Made by a program: the position numbers and the translations under genes. The notes beneath the pieces were generated by a model. The model ran no database searches, was not told the origin of the DNA, and saw only the letters and a list, made by a program, of their open reading frames with translations. A stretch of 64,000 nt of DNA from Caldatribacterium sp051549785. Lineage in GTDB: Bacteria > Atribacterota > Atribacteria > Atribacterales > Caldatribacteriaceae. Each line of letters starts with the position of its first letter. Position 1 is the first letter of the stretch. Shown piece after piece: positions 53,988 through 63,080 of this stretch. The DNA is taken from the NCBI RefSeq assembly GCF_051549785.1, contig NZ_CP189974.1, positions 1,054,001-1,118,000 of the forward strand, written 5' to 3'.

Positions 53988-56096
53988 GTGAGTAAGGCGA
54001 TGAATAGAGTTCAGCAGAATTTCCAGACTTTTGGGGAGTACGCCATATCCCAGGTCCGCAATATCGGTATCATGGCCCACATCGATGCGGGGAAAACAAC
54101 CGTCACGGAGCGTATCCTTTACTACACCGGGAAAATCCACCGTATGGGAGAGGTCCACGAGGGGACAGCCACCATGGACTTTCTCCCTCAGGAGCAGGAG
54201 CGGGGAATCACGATAAGCTCGGCGGTGACGACGTGTTTCTGGCGGGATTGCCGCATTAATATCATCGATACGCCAGGGCACGTGGACTTTACCGTGGAGG
54301 TGGAGCGAAGCCTCCGGGTGCTTGATGGGGCCATTGCAGTATTCTGTGGTGTGGGAGGGGTGGAACCCCAGTCTGAAACCGTCTGGCACCAGGCCGACAA
54401 GTACCGTGTCCCCCGCATTGCTTTTGTCAACAAACTCGACCGCGTTGGGGCGGATTTCTACGCGGTGGTGAAGGCCATTCGGGAGAAACTCAACGCCAAC
54501 GCCCACCCTGTACAGATTCCCATAGGGAAAGAGGCGGATTTCGTGGGCGTTGTGGATCTCATAGAGATGAAGGCGTACTTCTACGATGTCGACGAGACCG
54601 GTGCCACGTACCGGGTGGAGGATATTCCTCCCGAACTTCTCCAAAAGGCCCAGAAGGAACGGGAACGTCTCATTGAGGCCCTTGCGGAGATTGATGAAGA
54701 GGTCCTTGTCCGATACCTCGAGGGGGAAGACCTTCCGCCTGCGCTTTTGCGTGAGGCCATCCGCAGGGGAACCATTACCGGAAAGTTCGTTCCCGTTCTT
54801 GGTGGATCGGCTCTGAAGAATAAGGCCATCCAGCCGCTCCTTGATGCCGTGGTCTTTTACCTCCCCTCGCCCCTGGATCTCCCGCCGGTCAGGGGATTCC
54901 ATCCTGAGACTGGAGAGGAAGAGACGAGGTTACCGCTTGCCAAGGAACCCTTTGCAGGGCTCGTCTTCAAAATCGTCATGGATCCCCATGCAGGGAAAAT
55001 CTCTTTTGTGCGGGTGTACTCTGGCGTTCTGAGAAGCGGCACCTACGTGTACAATGCCACAAAGAGGGAAAAGGAACGGGTGAGCCGCCTCCTGATTATC
55101 CATGCGAGCCACCGGGAAGATGTCGACGAGGTGAAGGCAGGAGATCTTTGTGGCATTGTCGGACTGCGTCGGGCCACAACTGGTGATACGCTCTGTGATG
55201 AGCGGTACCCTATTGTCCTTGAAGCTCCCTCGTTCCCTGAGCCGGTGATTTCTGTGGCAATTGAGCCGAAAACCCGGGCTGACCAGGATAAGCTCAGCAT
55301 TGCTCTGGCAAAGCTTGCGGAAGAGGATCCCACTTTCCGGGTGCGGAGCGACGAGGAGACTGCCCAGACCATTATCTCTGGAATGGGTGAGCTGCACCTT
55401 GAAATCATCATCGACCGGCTGCTCCGGGAATTCAAGGTTGAGGCCAATGTCGGTAAACCTCAGGTAGCGTACAAGGAGACCATCAAAGCCTCTGCCCGGG
55501 CGGAAGGCAAGTTCATTCGCCAGACGGGTGGACGGGGACAGTATGGTCACGTGATTCTTGAGGTGGAACCTTGTGAGGAGGTCTTCGTTTTCGAAGACCA
55601 CATTGTGGGGGGAACAATCCCGCGGGAGTACATTCCTGCGGTGGAGGCAGGGGTACGGGAAGCTCTCGACAACGGCGTCATTGCCGGTTTCCCAGTCATT
55701 CACGTGAAGGTGAAGCTTGTGGATGGCTCGTACCACCCTGTGGATTCCTCAGACCTTGCCTTTAAGATTGCGGGATCCATCGCGCTGAAGCATGCGGTGG
55801 AAAAGGCTTCACCGGTGCTTCTTGAACCTATCATGAAGGTTCAGGTGATCGTCCCCAGGGAGTACCTGGGAGAAGTCATCGGGGACCTCAATGCCCGCCG
55901 GGGGAAGATTGAAAGCATTGAGGCCAAGGGTGAAACTCAGGTTATCAATGCAAAAGTTCCCCTGGCTGAGCTTTTTGGATACGCCACAGTTCTCCGTTCG
56001 CTCACCCAGGGGCGGGCAACGTACACCATGCAGTTCTCCCATTACCAGGAGGTCCCTGCGAATCTCATGAAGGAGATTATTGAAAAAGCTCGGTAG
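53988..56096 (+). CDS. fusA: elongation factor G
   Basis: A translocation GTPase of about 702 residues. G motifs: AHIDAGKTT (G1), ERGITI (G2), DTPGHVDF (G3), NKLDR (G4); the domain IV loop HVKVKLVDGSYHPVDSS is present. The start is uncertain: GTG 53988 (with GGAGG 11 bases upstream) or ATG 54000; the frame also extends back into rpsG, where it is not EF-G-like. Confidence 0.96.
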   Translation: MSKAMNRVQQNFQTFGEYAISQVRNIGIMAHIDAGKTTVTERILYYTGKIHRMGEVHEGTATMDFLPQEQERGITISSAVTTCFWRDCRINIIDTPGHVDFTVEVERSLRVLDGAIAVFCGVGGVEPQSETVWHQADKYRVPRIAFVNKLDRVGADFYAVVKAIREKLNANAHPVQIPIGKEADFVGVVDLIEMKAYFYDVDETGATYRVEDIPPELLQKAQKERERLIEALAEIDEEVLVRYLEGEDLPPALLREAIRRGTITGKFVPVLGGSALKNKAIQPLLDAVVFYLPSPLDLPPVRGFHPETGEEETRLPLAKEPFAGLVFKIVMDPHAGKISFVRVYSGVLRSGTYVYNATKREKERVSRLLIIHASHREDVDEVKAGDLCGIVGLRRATTGDTLCDERYPIVLEAPSFPEPVISVAIEPKTRADQDKLSIALAKLAEEDPTFRVRSDEETAQTIISGMGELHLEIIIDRLLREFKVEANVGKPQVAYKETIKASARAEGKFIRQTGGRGQYGHVILEVEPCEEVFVFEDHIVGGTIPREYIPAVEAGVREALDNGVIAGFPVIHVKVKLVDGSYHPVDSSDLAFKIAGSIALKHAVEKASPVLLEPIMKVQVIVPREYLGEVIGDLNARRGKIESIEAKGETQVINAKVPLAELFGYATVLRSLTQGRATYTMQFSHYQEVPANLMKEIIEKAR

Positions 56097-56109
56097 AGGA
56101 GGATACCCT

Positions 56110-57312
56110 ATGGCCAAGCAGAAGTTCGAAAGGAAAAAGCCCCATATTAACGTCGGGACCATTGGACACGTGGACCATGGGAAGACCACCCTCACCGCCG
56201 CCATCACCCTGGTCCTCTCCAAGCACGGTCTTGCCAAGTACACCCCTTTTGAGCAGATCGACAAGGCTCCTGAGGAACGGGAGCGAGGGATCACCATCGC
56301 CATTGCCCATGTGGAGTACGAGACGGAGAAGCGCCACTACGCCCACATCGACTGCCCGGGGCATGCCGACTACGTGAAGAACATGATCACCGGTGCGGCC
56401 CAGATGGATGGGGCAGTCCTCGTGGTCTCTGCTGCCGATGGCCCCATGCCCCAGACCCGGGAACACATTCTCCTCTCCCGTCAGGTCGGTGTCCCCTACA
56501 TCATCGTCTTCATGAATAAAGTCGACATGGTCGATGACCCGGAGCTCTTGGAACTCGTGGAGATGGAAGTCCGGGACCTCCTCAACCGCTACGAGTTCCC
56601 CGGAGACGAGGTTCCCGTCGTCACCGGCAGTGCCCTGAAAGCTCTGGAGTGTGGCTGCGGCAAGCGGGAGTGTCAGTGGTGCGGAGGGATCTGGAACCTC
56701 CTCGACGCCATGGACACCTACTTCCCCCTCCCAGTCCGGGAACTCGACAAGCCCTTCCTCATGCCCATTGAGGACGTCTTCTCCATCACCGGGAGAGGCA
56801 CCGTGGTCACCGGGAGAGTGGAGCGGGGAACCCTGAAGCTTGGAGACCCTGTGGAGATCGTGGGGCTCTCCCATGAGATCAAGAAGACCGTGGTCACGGG
56901 CATTGAGATGTTCCGCAAGGTCCTCGATGAGGCCCAGGCCGGAGACAACATCGGCGTGCTTTTGCGGGGCATTGAGAAGAAAGAGGTGGAGCGGGGTCAG
57001 GTTCTCGCAGCTCCCGGAACCATCACCCCCCACACCCACTTCAAGGCTGAGGTCTACGTCCTCACCAAAGAGGAGGGTGGCCGGCACACCCCCTTCTTCA
57101 GTGGCTACCGTCCCCAGTTCTACTTCCGGACTACCGATGTCACCGGAGAGATCAAGCTCCCCCAGGGAGTGGAGATGGTCATGCCCGGGGACAACGCTAA
57201 CCTCGAGGTGAAGCTCATCTACCCTGTGGCCATGGAGAAGGGCTTGCGCTTTGCCATCCGTGAGGGAGGAAGAACGGTTGGTGCCGGAGTGGTTACGGAA
57301 ATCATTGAGTAG
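56110..57312 (+). CDS. tuf: elongation factor Tu with Cys-rich insert
   Basis: 400 residues. G motifs are GHVDHGKTT, ERGITI, DCPGHADY and NKVD, and domains II and III are complete. Between GSALKALE and the IWNLLDAMD helix (about residues 181-195) lies ECGCGKRECQWCGG, four cysteines spaced CxCx4CxxC, where E. coli EF-Tu has no cysteines. This could bind zinc or a disulfide. GAGGAGG precedes ATG 56110. Codon usage appears strongly biased, as expected for a highly expressed gene. Confidence 0.97.
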   Translation: MAKQKFERKKPHINVGTIGHVDHGKTTLTAAITLVLSKHGLAKYTPFEQIDKAPEERERGITIAIAHVEYETEKRHYAHIDCPGHADYVKNMITGAAQMDGAVLVVSAADGPMPQTREHILLSRQVGVPYIIVFMNKVDMVDDPELLELVEMEVRDLLNRYEFPGDEVPVVTGSALKALECGCGKRECQWCGGIWNLLDAMDTYFPLPVRELDKPFLMPIEDVFSITGRGTVVTGRVERGTLKLGDPVEIVGLSHEIKKTVVTGIEMFRKVLDEAQAGDNIGVLLRGIEKKEVERGQVLAAPGTITPHTHFKAEVYVLTKEEGGRHTPFFSGYRPQFYFRTTDVTGEIKLPQGVEMVMPGDNANLEVKLIYPVAMEKGLRFAIREGGRTVGAGVVTEIIE

Positions 57313-57332
57313 GCCCTGGGGAGGCGTGCGAC

Positions 57333-57638
57333 GTGGCTCAGAAAATACGGATTAAACTCAAGGCGTATGACCACAAACTCCTGGATCAGTCAGCGATGAA
57401 AATCGTTCAGGCGGTGGAACGGACCGGAGCCGCTGTGGCTGGTCCTGTTCCATTACCCACGGAAATCACAAAGTATACGGTACTTCGCTCTCCTCACATT
57501 GATAAGAAGTCCCGGGAACAGTTTGAAATGCGGATTCACAAAAGGCTCATCGATATCATCGATCCCAATCCCAAAACGGTGGATGCCCTTATGCACCTTG
57601 ATCTGCCTGCAGGTGTTGACATAGAAATCAAGCTTTAA
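57333..57638 (+). CDS. rpsJ: 30S ribosomal protein S10
   Basis: 101 residues; first gene of the S10 cluster and, with NusB, part of antitermination complexes. IRIKLKAYDHKLLDQSA and the tRNA-proximal loop PLPTEITKYTVLRSPHIDKKSREQ are typical. The start is GTG 57333 with GGGGAGG upstream. No separate S10 promoter is obvious in the 20-base gap after tuf. Confidence 0.96.
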   Translation: MAQKIRIKLKAYDHKLLDQSAMKIVQAVERTGAAVAGPVPLPTEITKYTVLRSPHIDKKSREQFEMRIHKRLIDIIDPNPKTVDALMHLDLPAGVDIEIKL

Positions 57639-57662
57639 GGGATATTCTGGAGGAGAAAGGAT

Positions 57663-58298
57663 ATGAAGGCTATAGTTGAGTACGGTCTTATTGGGGAGAA
57701 AATTGGCATGACCAGAATTTTCACTCCCGATGGCCTTGTCGTCCCCGTAACAGTTCTCCAGTGCGGTCCGTGTTACGTGGTCCAGAAAAAGGACATGGAC
57801 CGGGACGGGTATAAAGCGTTGCAGCTTGGGTACAGGGAAGTGAAGGAGAAAAAGCTCAACAAGCCTCTTCTGGGTCATTTCAAGAGAGCTCAGGTTCCAC
57901 CTCTCCGCTTCCTCGCAGAGTTCCACTTTAAGGACCACGAGAAGTATGCAATCGGGCAGGTTCTGAAGGTTGATGGTTTCAAGGTTGGAGACAGGGTTGA
58001 CGTTCGGGGGGTTTCGAAAGGCAAGGGCTTTCAGGGAGTTGTCCGGAGGTTTGGATACGGCGGTGGTCCGGCGTCCCATGGTTCCATGTTCTACCGGGAA
58101 CCCGGGTCCATTGGTGCAACAGACCCTGAAAAGGTTTTCAAGGGCAAAGGTCTTCCGGGACGAATGGGGAACGAGACGGTGACGGTGCGGAACCTTGAGG
58201 TTGTTGGGGTGTACCCTGAGAGGAATCTTCTGCTTGTTCGTGGTGCTGTCCCGGGACCGGCAGGAGGCAGAGTTTTGGTGTTCAAGCGAGCGTCGTAG
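57663..58298 (+). CDS. rplC: 50S ribosomal protein L3
   Basis: 211 residues; an early assembly protein reaching the peptidyl-transferase centre. IGEKIGMTRIF at the N-terminus and the long loop GGGPASHGSMFYREPGSIG with KVFKGKGLPGRMGNE are diagnostic. GGAGGAGAAAGG precedes the ATG. Confidence 0.97.
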   Translation: MKAIVEYGLIGEKIGMTRIFTPDGLVVPVTVLQCGPCYVVQKKDMDRDGYKALQLGYREVKEKKLNKPLLGHFKRAQVPPLRFLAEFHFKDHEKYAIGQVLKVDGFKVGDRVDVRGVSKGKGFQGVVRRFGYGGGPASHGSMFYREPGSIGATDPEKVFKGKGLPGRMGNETVTVRNLEVVGVYPERNLLLVRGAVPGPAGGRVLVFKRAS

Positions 58299-58312
58299 GG
58301 GGCGGGAGATAT

Positions 58313-58945
58313 ATGGAACTTGCGGTGAAAGACCAGACAGGACAGGTTGTGGAAACGGTGTCTGTGGACGATGAGTGGCTGGAGGGCGTGGAGGAGAACA
58401 CCCACCTGCTCTATCTTGCGGTGAAGGCCTTTCTCGACAACCAGAGACTGGGAACAGCCAAGACCAAAACCCGTGGAGAAGTTCGGGGAGGTGGGCGGAA
58501 ACCCTGGCCTCAAAAGGGTACCGGAAGGGCAAGACACGGGAGCATTCGGTCACCAATCTGGCGTCATGGTGGGATTGTTTTCGGCCCAAGACCCCGTTCG
58601 TACTACCATACGCTTTCCAAAAAAGAACGGCGCAAGGCTTTGTTTCTGGCGCTGCGGGAGAAAATTCGTACGTCTTCGCTGATCCTCGTTGAGAAAATCA
58701 CCTTTCCCCTTCCCAAGACCAAAGAGGGTGTTCGTTTCCTTGAGGCCTTGCAAACTCGTGGGAAAGTGCTTATCATTCTCCAGTCGGCAGATGCCAGTGT
58801 GTCGCGGGTGTTTTCCAATATCCCCGACGTGACTGTGAAACCGGTGCATGAGATCACGGCGTACTTCATCCTGAATGCTGACTGGGTGATTATGGAGAAG
58901 GAGGCTTTTCTCTCCCTCCTGGAGGTGTGGGGATATGGAGGATAG
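58313..58945 (+). CDS. rplD: 50S ribosomal protein L4
   Basis: 210 residues; L4 lines the nascent-peptide exit tunnel. The tunnel loop is GGGRKPWPQKGTGRARHGSIRSP, with macrolide-relevant residues as in susceptible species as far as can be judged. GGCGGGAG precedes the ATG. It overlaps rplW by 11 bases. Confidence 0.96.
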   Translation: MELAVKDQTGQVVETVSVDDEWLEGVEENTHLLYLAVKAFLDNQRLGTAKTKTRGEVRGGGRKPWPQKGTGRARHGSIRSPIWRHGGIVFGPRPRSYYHTLSKKERRKALFLALREKIRTSSLILVEKITFPLPKTKEGVRFLEALQTRGKVLIILQSADASVSRVFSNIPDVTVKPVHEITAYFILNADWVIMEKEAFLSLLEVWGYGG

Positions 58946-59222
58946 GCGGAGTATCATCATCCATCCCATTGTGACGGAAAAGTCAGTCCGGCTTCAGAAG
59001 GAGAACAAGTACGTTTTCCGGGTGGACCCGAGAGCGACCAAGCCCGAGATTAAAAAGGCCGTGGAGGAGATGTTCGGTGTTACGGTGCTCAAGGTGAACA
59101 CTATCAATGTGAAGGGCAAGAGGAAACGCTTGGGGAGATTCGAGGGCCGGACATCTTCCTGGAAAAAGGCCATCGTTTTCGTCAAGCCCGGTGAACGCAT
59201 TAAGGCCTTTGACATCACCTGA
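58935..59222 (+). CDS. rplW: 50S ribosomal protein L23
   Basis: 95 residues; docking site for trigger factor, SRP and SecYEG at the tunnel exit. HPIVTEKSVRL and KPEIKKAVEEMFGVTVLKVNT are the family core. The start overlaps the end of rplD, with GGAGG upstream. Confidence 0.96.
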   Translation: MEDRRSIIIHPIVTEKSVRLQKENKYVFRVDPRATKPEIKKAVEEMFGVTVLKVNTINVKGKRKRLGRFEGRTSSWKKAIVFVKPGERIKAFDIT

Positions 59223-59246
59223 TAGAGGGAGAGAGGTTGAGGCACC

Positions 59247-60068
59247 ATGGCGATCAAAGAATACAAACCGGTGACCCCGAGTCGTCGTCACATGACGGGA
59301 TACACTTTTGAGGAAATCACCAAGAAGGAACCCGAACGGTCTCTCCTTGAGCCTCTCAAGAGCAAGGCGGGAAGGGACAACCAGGGGCGTATTGCGGTCC
59401 GCCACCGGGGTGGAGGACACAAGAGGAAGTACCGGATTATTGATTTCAAGCGGGATAAGTGGGGTATCCCTGCGGTGGTAGAGAGCATTGAGTATGACCC
59501 CAACCGCTCGGCCCGTATTGCACTCCTGAAATACGCTGATGGGGAGAAGAGGTACATCATCGCACCCCTGGGGGTTTCGGTGGGAGACGTGCTCATGAGT
59601 GGCCCTGATGCCGATATTCGCCCGGGGAATGCTCTGCCGCTTAGGAACATTCCGGTGGGGACGCTGATTCACAATATCGAACTTCGCAAGGGCAAGGGAG
59701 GGCAGCTCGTTCGTTCTGCTGGGAGTTATGCCCAGCTCCTCGCCAAAGAGGGAGATTACGCCCACGTCCGTTTGCCGTCGGGAGAAATCCGTCTCATTCA
59801 CCTCGATTGCATGGCCACCGTCGGGCAGGTCGGTAATGTGGACCACGAGAACATCACCATCGGAAAGGCAGGAAGAAGCCGGTGGCTTGGTATCCGGCCC
59901 ACTGTTCGCGGAGTGGCCATGAACCCCATCGACCATCCCCATGGTGGTGGTGAGGGACGGGCGCATGGTGGCCGGCATCCTGTGAGCCCGTGGGGTCTGC
60001 TCACGAAAGGCTACAAGACCCGGCGGAACAAGCAAACCGACAAGTGGATTATCAAGAGGAGAAAGTAG
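59247..60068 (+). CDS. rplB: 50S ribosomal protein L2
   Basis: 273 residues; needed for subunit joining and peptidyl-transferase activity. It has the conserved histidine segment VAMNPIDHPHGGGEGR and ends KGYKTRRNKQTDKWI. Ribosome site GAGAGAGGTTGAGG. The size is ordinary. Confidence 0.97.
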   Translation: MAIKEYKPVTPSRRHMTGYTFEEITKKEPERSLLEPLKSKAGRDNQGRIAVRHRGGGHKRKYRIIDFKRDKWGIPAVVESIEYDPNRSARIALLKYADGEKRYIIAPLGVSVGDVLMSGPDADIRPGNALPLRNIPVGTLIHNIELRKGKGGQLVRSAGSYAQLLAKEGDYAHVRLPSGEIRLIHLDCMATVGQVGNVDHENITIGKAGRSRWLGIRPTVRGVAMNPIDHPHGGGEGRAHGGRHPVSPWGLLTKGYKTRRNKQTDKWIIKRRK

Positions 60069-60087
60069 TGGAGGGAGGCTGTGTCCT

Positions 60088-60372
60088 TTGGGCAGGTCAT
60101 CGAAGAAGGGTCCATATGTCGACCCAAAACTCCGGAAAAAGATCGAGGAACTGAATAAGCGGGGCGAGAAGAGGGTCATCAAAACCTGGGCTCGGGCATG
60201 TGTCATTATCCCGGAGATGGTTGGGCACACCATCGCGGTGTACAACGGGAGGAGACACGTCCCCGTCTACATCACCGAACAGATGGTGGGGCACCGTCTG
60301 GGAGAGTTTGCTCCAACCCGGACCTTTAAGGGCCATGGTGCTCCCACAGAGCGCTCAACAGCGCTGAAGTAA
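60088..60372 (+). CDS. rpsS: 30S ribosomal protein S19
   Basis: 94 residues. GRSSKKGPYVDPKL, VIIPEMVGHTIAVYNGRRHVPV and KLGEFAPTR-like GEFAPTRTFKGHG are diagnostic for S19, which partners S13 in the 30S head. The start is TTG 60088; GGAGGCTG lies upstream. Confidence 0.96.
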   Translation: MGRSSKKGPYVDPKLRKKIEELNKRGEKRVIKTWARACVIIPEMVGHTIAVYNGRRHVPVYITEQMVGHRLGEFAPTRTFKGHGAPTERSTALK

Positions 60373-60384
60373 GGGGTGAAATCG

Positions 60385-60729
60385 ATGGAAGCAAGGGCAA
60401 CGGCAAAGTATGTTCGTATTTCTCCCCGGAAGGCCAGGCAGGTTGTGAACCTCATCAGGGGGAAAAAGGCTCAGGAGGCCCTGGTCCTTTTGCGGTTTAT
60501 TCCCAAGAAGGCCGCTCGTCTGGTATACAAGGTTCTGCAGTCAGCCATTGCCAATGCAGAGAACAACTGGAACATGGACGTTGACAAGCTCGTTGTTTCC
60601 CGGGCCTATGTCGACCAGGGTCCTACCTGGAAGAGGGTTCATCCCCGGGCCTTTGGGCGTGCCTATTTAATTCGGAAACGAACCTCTCACATCACCATTG
60701 TGGTCTCTGAGGCGGAGGAGGGAAAGTAA
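60385..60729 (+). CDS. rplV: 50S ribosomal protein L22
   Basis: 114 residues; its hairpin (HPRAFGRAYLIRKRTSHITI) lines the exit tunnel near L4. EARATAKYVRISPRKARQV opens the protein. ATG 60385 is used, with AAGGGGTG upstream; GTG 60376 is an in-frame alternative. The next gene begins directly after the stop. Confidence 0.95.
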   Translation: MEARATAKYVRISPRKARQVVNLIRGKKAQEALVLLRFIPKKAARLVYKVLQSAIANAENNWNMDVDKLVVSRAYVDQGPTWKRVHPRAFGRAYLIRKRTSHITIVVSEAEEGK

Positions 60730-61455
60730 TTGGGCCAAAAAGTCAATCCTATTGGACTCCGTTTGGGCATTGTGACCACCTGGCAGTCACGATGGTATGC
60801 GGAAAAGGAGAAGTACACCAATTACCTCCTTGAAGACCTGAAGATTCGTCGTTACATCAAGGAGCGATTCTACCGCTCTGGCATTTCCAAAGTCGAGATA
60901 GAGCGCCTGGCGAATCAAATCAAGGTCATTATCAAAACTGCACGACCGGGAATCGTCATTGGACGTAAAGGGAGCGAGGTGGAAAAACTCCGCCAGGAGC
61001 TCCAGAAACTCACAGGGAATCAGAACATTCAGATTTCGGTGGAAGAGGTGCCTGTTCCTGAAATCGATGCCCAGCTTGTGGCGGAGAACATCGCCGCCCA
61101 GATTGAGCGTCGAGTGTCGTATCGGCGGGCGATGAAGCAGGCCATTGCCCGGGCGCTGAAGATGGGCGCCAAGGGCATCAAGATTGCCTGTTCGGGACGG
61201 CTTGCGGGGGCGGAAATCGCCCGTGAGGAATGGTACCGTGAGGGACGTTTGCCCCTTCAGACGCTTCGCGCTGACATCGATTATGGTTTCGCCGAAGCAC
61301 TCACTACATACGGCAAAATCGGCGTGAAGGTCTGGATCTTTAAGGGCGAAGTCATCTCTCCAGGAGAAGTCCTCGAAGAGGGAGTCGCTTCCCTTCCTCA
61401 GGAAGAGCGTTACGAGGAGGAGCTTGAAGACTATGTTGATGCCCAAGAGAGTTAA
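60730..61455 (+). CDS. rpsC: 30S ribosomal protein S3
   Basis: 241 residues with the N-terminal GQKVNPIGLRLGI, the KH domain loop PGIVIGRKGSEVEKL, and the C-terminal domain DIDYGFAEALTTYGKIGVKVWIFKGE, part of the mRNA entry helicase. The start TTG 60730 adjoins the rplV stop; GAGGGAAAG gives the ribosome site. It ends with an acidic extension that overlaps rplP. Confidence 0.96.
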   Translation: MGQKVNPIGLRLGIVTTWQSRWYAEKEKYTNYLLEDLKIRRYIKERFYRSGISKVEIERLANQIKVIIKTARPGIVIGRKGSEVEKLRQELQKLTGNQNIQISVEEVPVPEIDAQLVAENIAAQIERRVSYRRAMKQAIARALKMGAKGIKIACSGRLAGAEIAREEWYREGRLPLQTLRADIDYGFAEALTTYGKIGVKVWIFKGEVISPGEVLEEGVASLPQEERYEEELEDYVDAQES

Positions 61456-61843
61456 GTACCGAAAGCAACAGCGCGGGAGACTCAAGGGAACTGCCTTTCG
61501 AGGCAATGAGGTAGACTTTGGCGATTACGGTCTCCAGGCTCTGGAGCCGGCGTGGATCACCAATCCCCAGATTGAGGCAGCCCGGGTGGCCATTTCCCGG
61601 CATATCAAGAAGGGTCGTATCTGGATTCGTATTTTCCCTGACAAACCCTATACCAAAAAGCCTGCTGAATCCCGAATGGGGAAGGGAAAAGGCCCGGTTG
61701 AGGGATGGGTGGCCGTGGTCCGTCCCGGGCGAGTGCTCTTTGAGGTGGGAGGCGTGGATAGAGAAACGGCTTACGAGGCACTCCGTATCGCCTCTCACAA
61801 GCTTCCCATAAAGACAAGGATTATCGAGAGACGGATTGAGTAG
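61433..61843 (+). CDS. rplP: 50S ribosomal protein L16
   Basis: About 136 residues: LMPKRVKYRKQQRGRLKG, GDYGLQALEPAWIT and MGKGKGPVEGWVAVVRPG, the loop near the A-site tRNA. ATG 61433 overlaps rpsC by 23 bases; ATG 61439 is an alternative. A GAGGAGGAG within rpsC is the probable ribosome site. Confidence 0.95.
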   Translation: MLMPKRVKYRKQQRGRLKGTAFRGNEVDFGDYGLQALEPAWITNPQIEAARVAISRHIKKGRIWIRIFPDKPYTKKPAESRMGKGKGPVEGWVAVVRPGRVLFEVGGVDRETAYEALRIASHKLPIKTRIIERRIE

Positions 61844-61854
61844 AGGTGATGGTG

Positions 61855-62067
61855 GTGAAGGCTTCGGAGCTCAGGAATTTCACCAATGAAGAACTCAATC
61901 AAAAGCTCAAGGATTTGCGCATGGAGCTCTTCAATCTGAGGTTTCAGGCCATTACAGGACAGCTGGCGAATCCCAAGAGAATCCAGGCCGTGAAGCGGGA
62001 CATCGCTCGTATTAAAACCATCCTTCGGGAACGAGAACTTGCAGCAAAGCGGCAGGAGGGCCGTTGA
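61855..62067 (+). CDS. rpmC: 50S ribosomal protein L29
   Basis: About 70 residues of two helices (KASELRNFTNEELNQKLKDL and PKRIQAVKRDIARIKTILRERE) next to L23 at the tunnel exit. Three in-frame starts (61846-61852) precede; GTG 61855 gives the usual MKASEL N-terminus with GAGGTGA at good distance. Confidence 0.92.
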   Translation: MKASELRNFTNEELNQKLKDLRMELFNLRFQAITGQLANPKRIQAVKRDIARIKTILRERELAAKRQEGR

Positions 62068-62068
62068 C

Positions 62069-62359
62069 ATGGGTATGCGGAAGCGATTTGTCGGCGAGGT
62101 TGTCAGTGATGCTATGGACAAAACCGTGGTGGTACGGGTGGAGCGCATCACTGAACATCCACTGTACAAGAAGAAGATTCGAAAAAGCGTGAAGTTCAAG
62201 GCCCACGATGAGCACAACATGTGTTCAGTGGGCGATAAGGTGCTCATCGAGGAGACCCGACCCTTGAGTAAGACCAAGCGATGGAGAGTGGTCGCTTTGC
62301 TTGAAAAAGCGAGAGTCAGGGGAGGAGAGGACGTTGATTCAGCCGAGAACTATGCTTGA
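62069..62359 (+). CDS. rpsQ: 30S ribosomal protein S17
   Basis: 96 residues, OB fold: KRFVGEVVSDAMDKTVVVRVER and RPLSKTKRWRVVALLEKA. ATG 62069 has AGGAGG 9 bases upstream. The C-terminal tail (about 15 residues) overlaps rplN by 26 bases. Confidence 0.95.
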   Translation: MGMRKRFVGEVVSDAMDKTVVVRVERITEHPLYKKKIRKSVKFKAHDEHNMCSVGDKVLIEETRPLSKTKRWRVVALLEKARVRGGEDVDSAENYA

Positions 62360-62702
62360 AGTTGCGGATAACACTGGAGCAAAGCGGATTATGTGCATTC
62401 GGGTCCTTGGTGGGTCCAATCGGCGTTACGCCAGTATCGGCGATGTCATCATTGCTTCGGTGAAAGAAGCCGAGCCGCACTCCAACGTGAAAAAGGGTGA
62501 GGTTGTCCGTGCCGTTGTGGTTCGAACAAGGAAAGCGGTGCGCCGGCCCGATGGCACATATGTTCGCTTCGATGACAACGCGGCCGTTCTCGTCACCAAC
62601 CAGGATGTTCCGCGAGGGACCCGGGTGTTCGGGCCAGTAGGACGCGAATTGCGTGAGAAAAACTTCATGCGGATTGTCTCCTTGGCTCCGGAAGTGGTGT
62701 AA
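62334..62702 (+). CDS. rplN: 50S ribosomal protein L14
   Basis: 122 residues, the normal L14 length: IQPRTMLEVADNTGAKRIMCI at the start and VFGPVGRELREKNFMRIVSLAPEV at the end. L14 forms a subunit bridge with 16S rRNA. TTG 62334 is supported by GGGGAGGAGAGG; a longer in-frame version lies inside rpsQ. Confidence 0.96.
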   Translation: MIQPRTMLEVADNTGAKRIMCIRVLGGSNRRYASIGDVIIASVKEAEPHSNVKKGEVVRAVVVRTRKAVRRPDGTYVRFDDNAAVLVTNQDVPRGTRVFGPVGRELREKNFMRIVSLAPEVV

Positions 62703-62714
62703 GGAGTGATGGTT

Positions 62715-63062
62715 ATGGAGCTCAAAACAAAAAGGGTCAAGGTTCCCATCAAGAAGGGGGACCTTGTGGAGGTTATCCACGGGAAGGACAAGGGAAAACG
62801 GGGGAAGGTTCTGAGCGTTTTCCCCCGGGAAGGAAAAGTCATTGTTGAAGGGGTCAACATGGTGAAGAAGCATACCCGTCCAACCCAGGATAACCCCCAG
62901 GGAGGTATTATTGAACGGGAGAACCCCATAAGGATTTCCAATGTCCGCCTGGTGTGCAGCCGCTGTGGGCAGAAAACCCGGATTAAGCGGGTGAAACTCC
63001 CCGATTCCCGTTTCCGGGTGAGGGTTTGCAAGAAATGTGGCGAGATCATTGACAAGGTCTGA
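62715..63062 (+). CDS. rplX: 50S ribosomal protein L24 (zinc-ribbon form)
   Basis: 115 residues. The KOW motif (KGDLVEVIHGKDKGKRGKV) is followed by a C-terminal half with CSRC and CKKC pairs, a probable zinc site found in L24 of many but not all bacteria. L24 starts 50S assembly. ATG 62715 with AAGGAG upstream is chosen; GTG 62706 and ATG 62709 are in frame. Confidence 0.95.
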   Translation: MELKTKRVKVPIKKGDLVEVIHGKDKGKRGKVLSVFPREGKVIVEGVNMVKKHTRPTQDNPQGGIIERENPIRISNVRLVCSRCGQKTRIKRVKLPDSRFRVRVCKKCGEIIDKV

Positions 63063-63080
63063 AACAGGGGGGCTTAAGCG

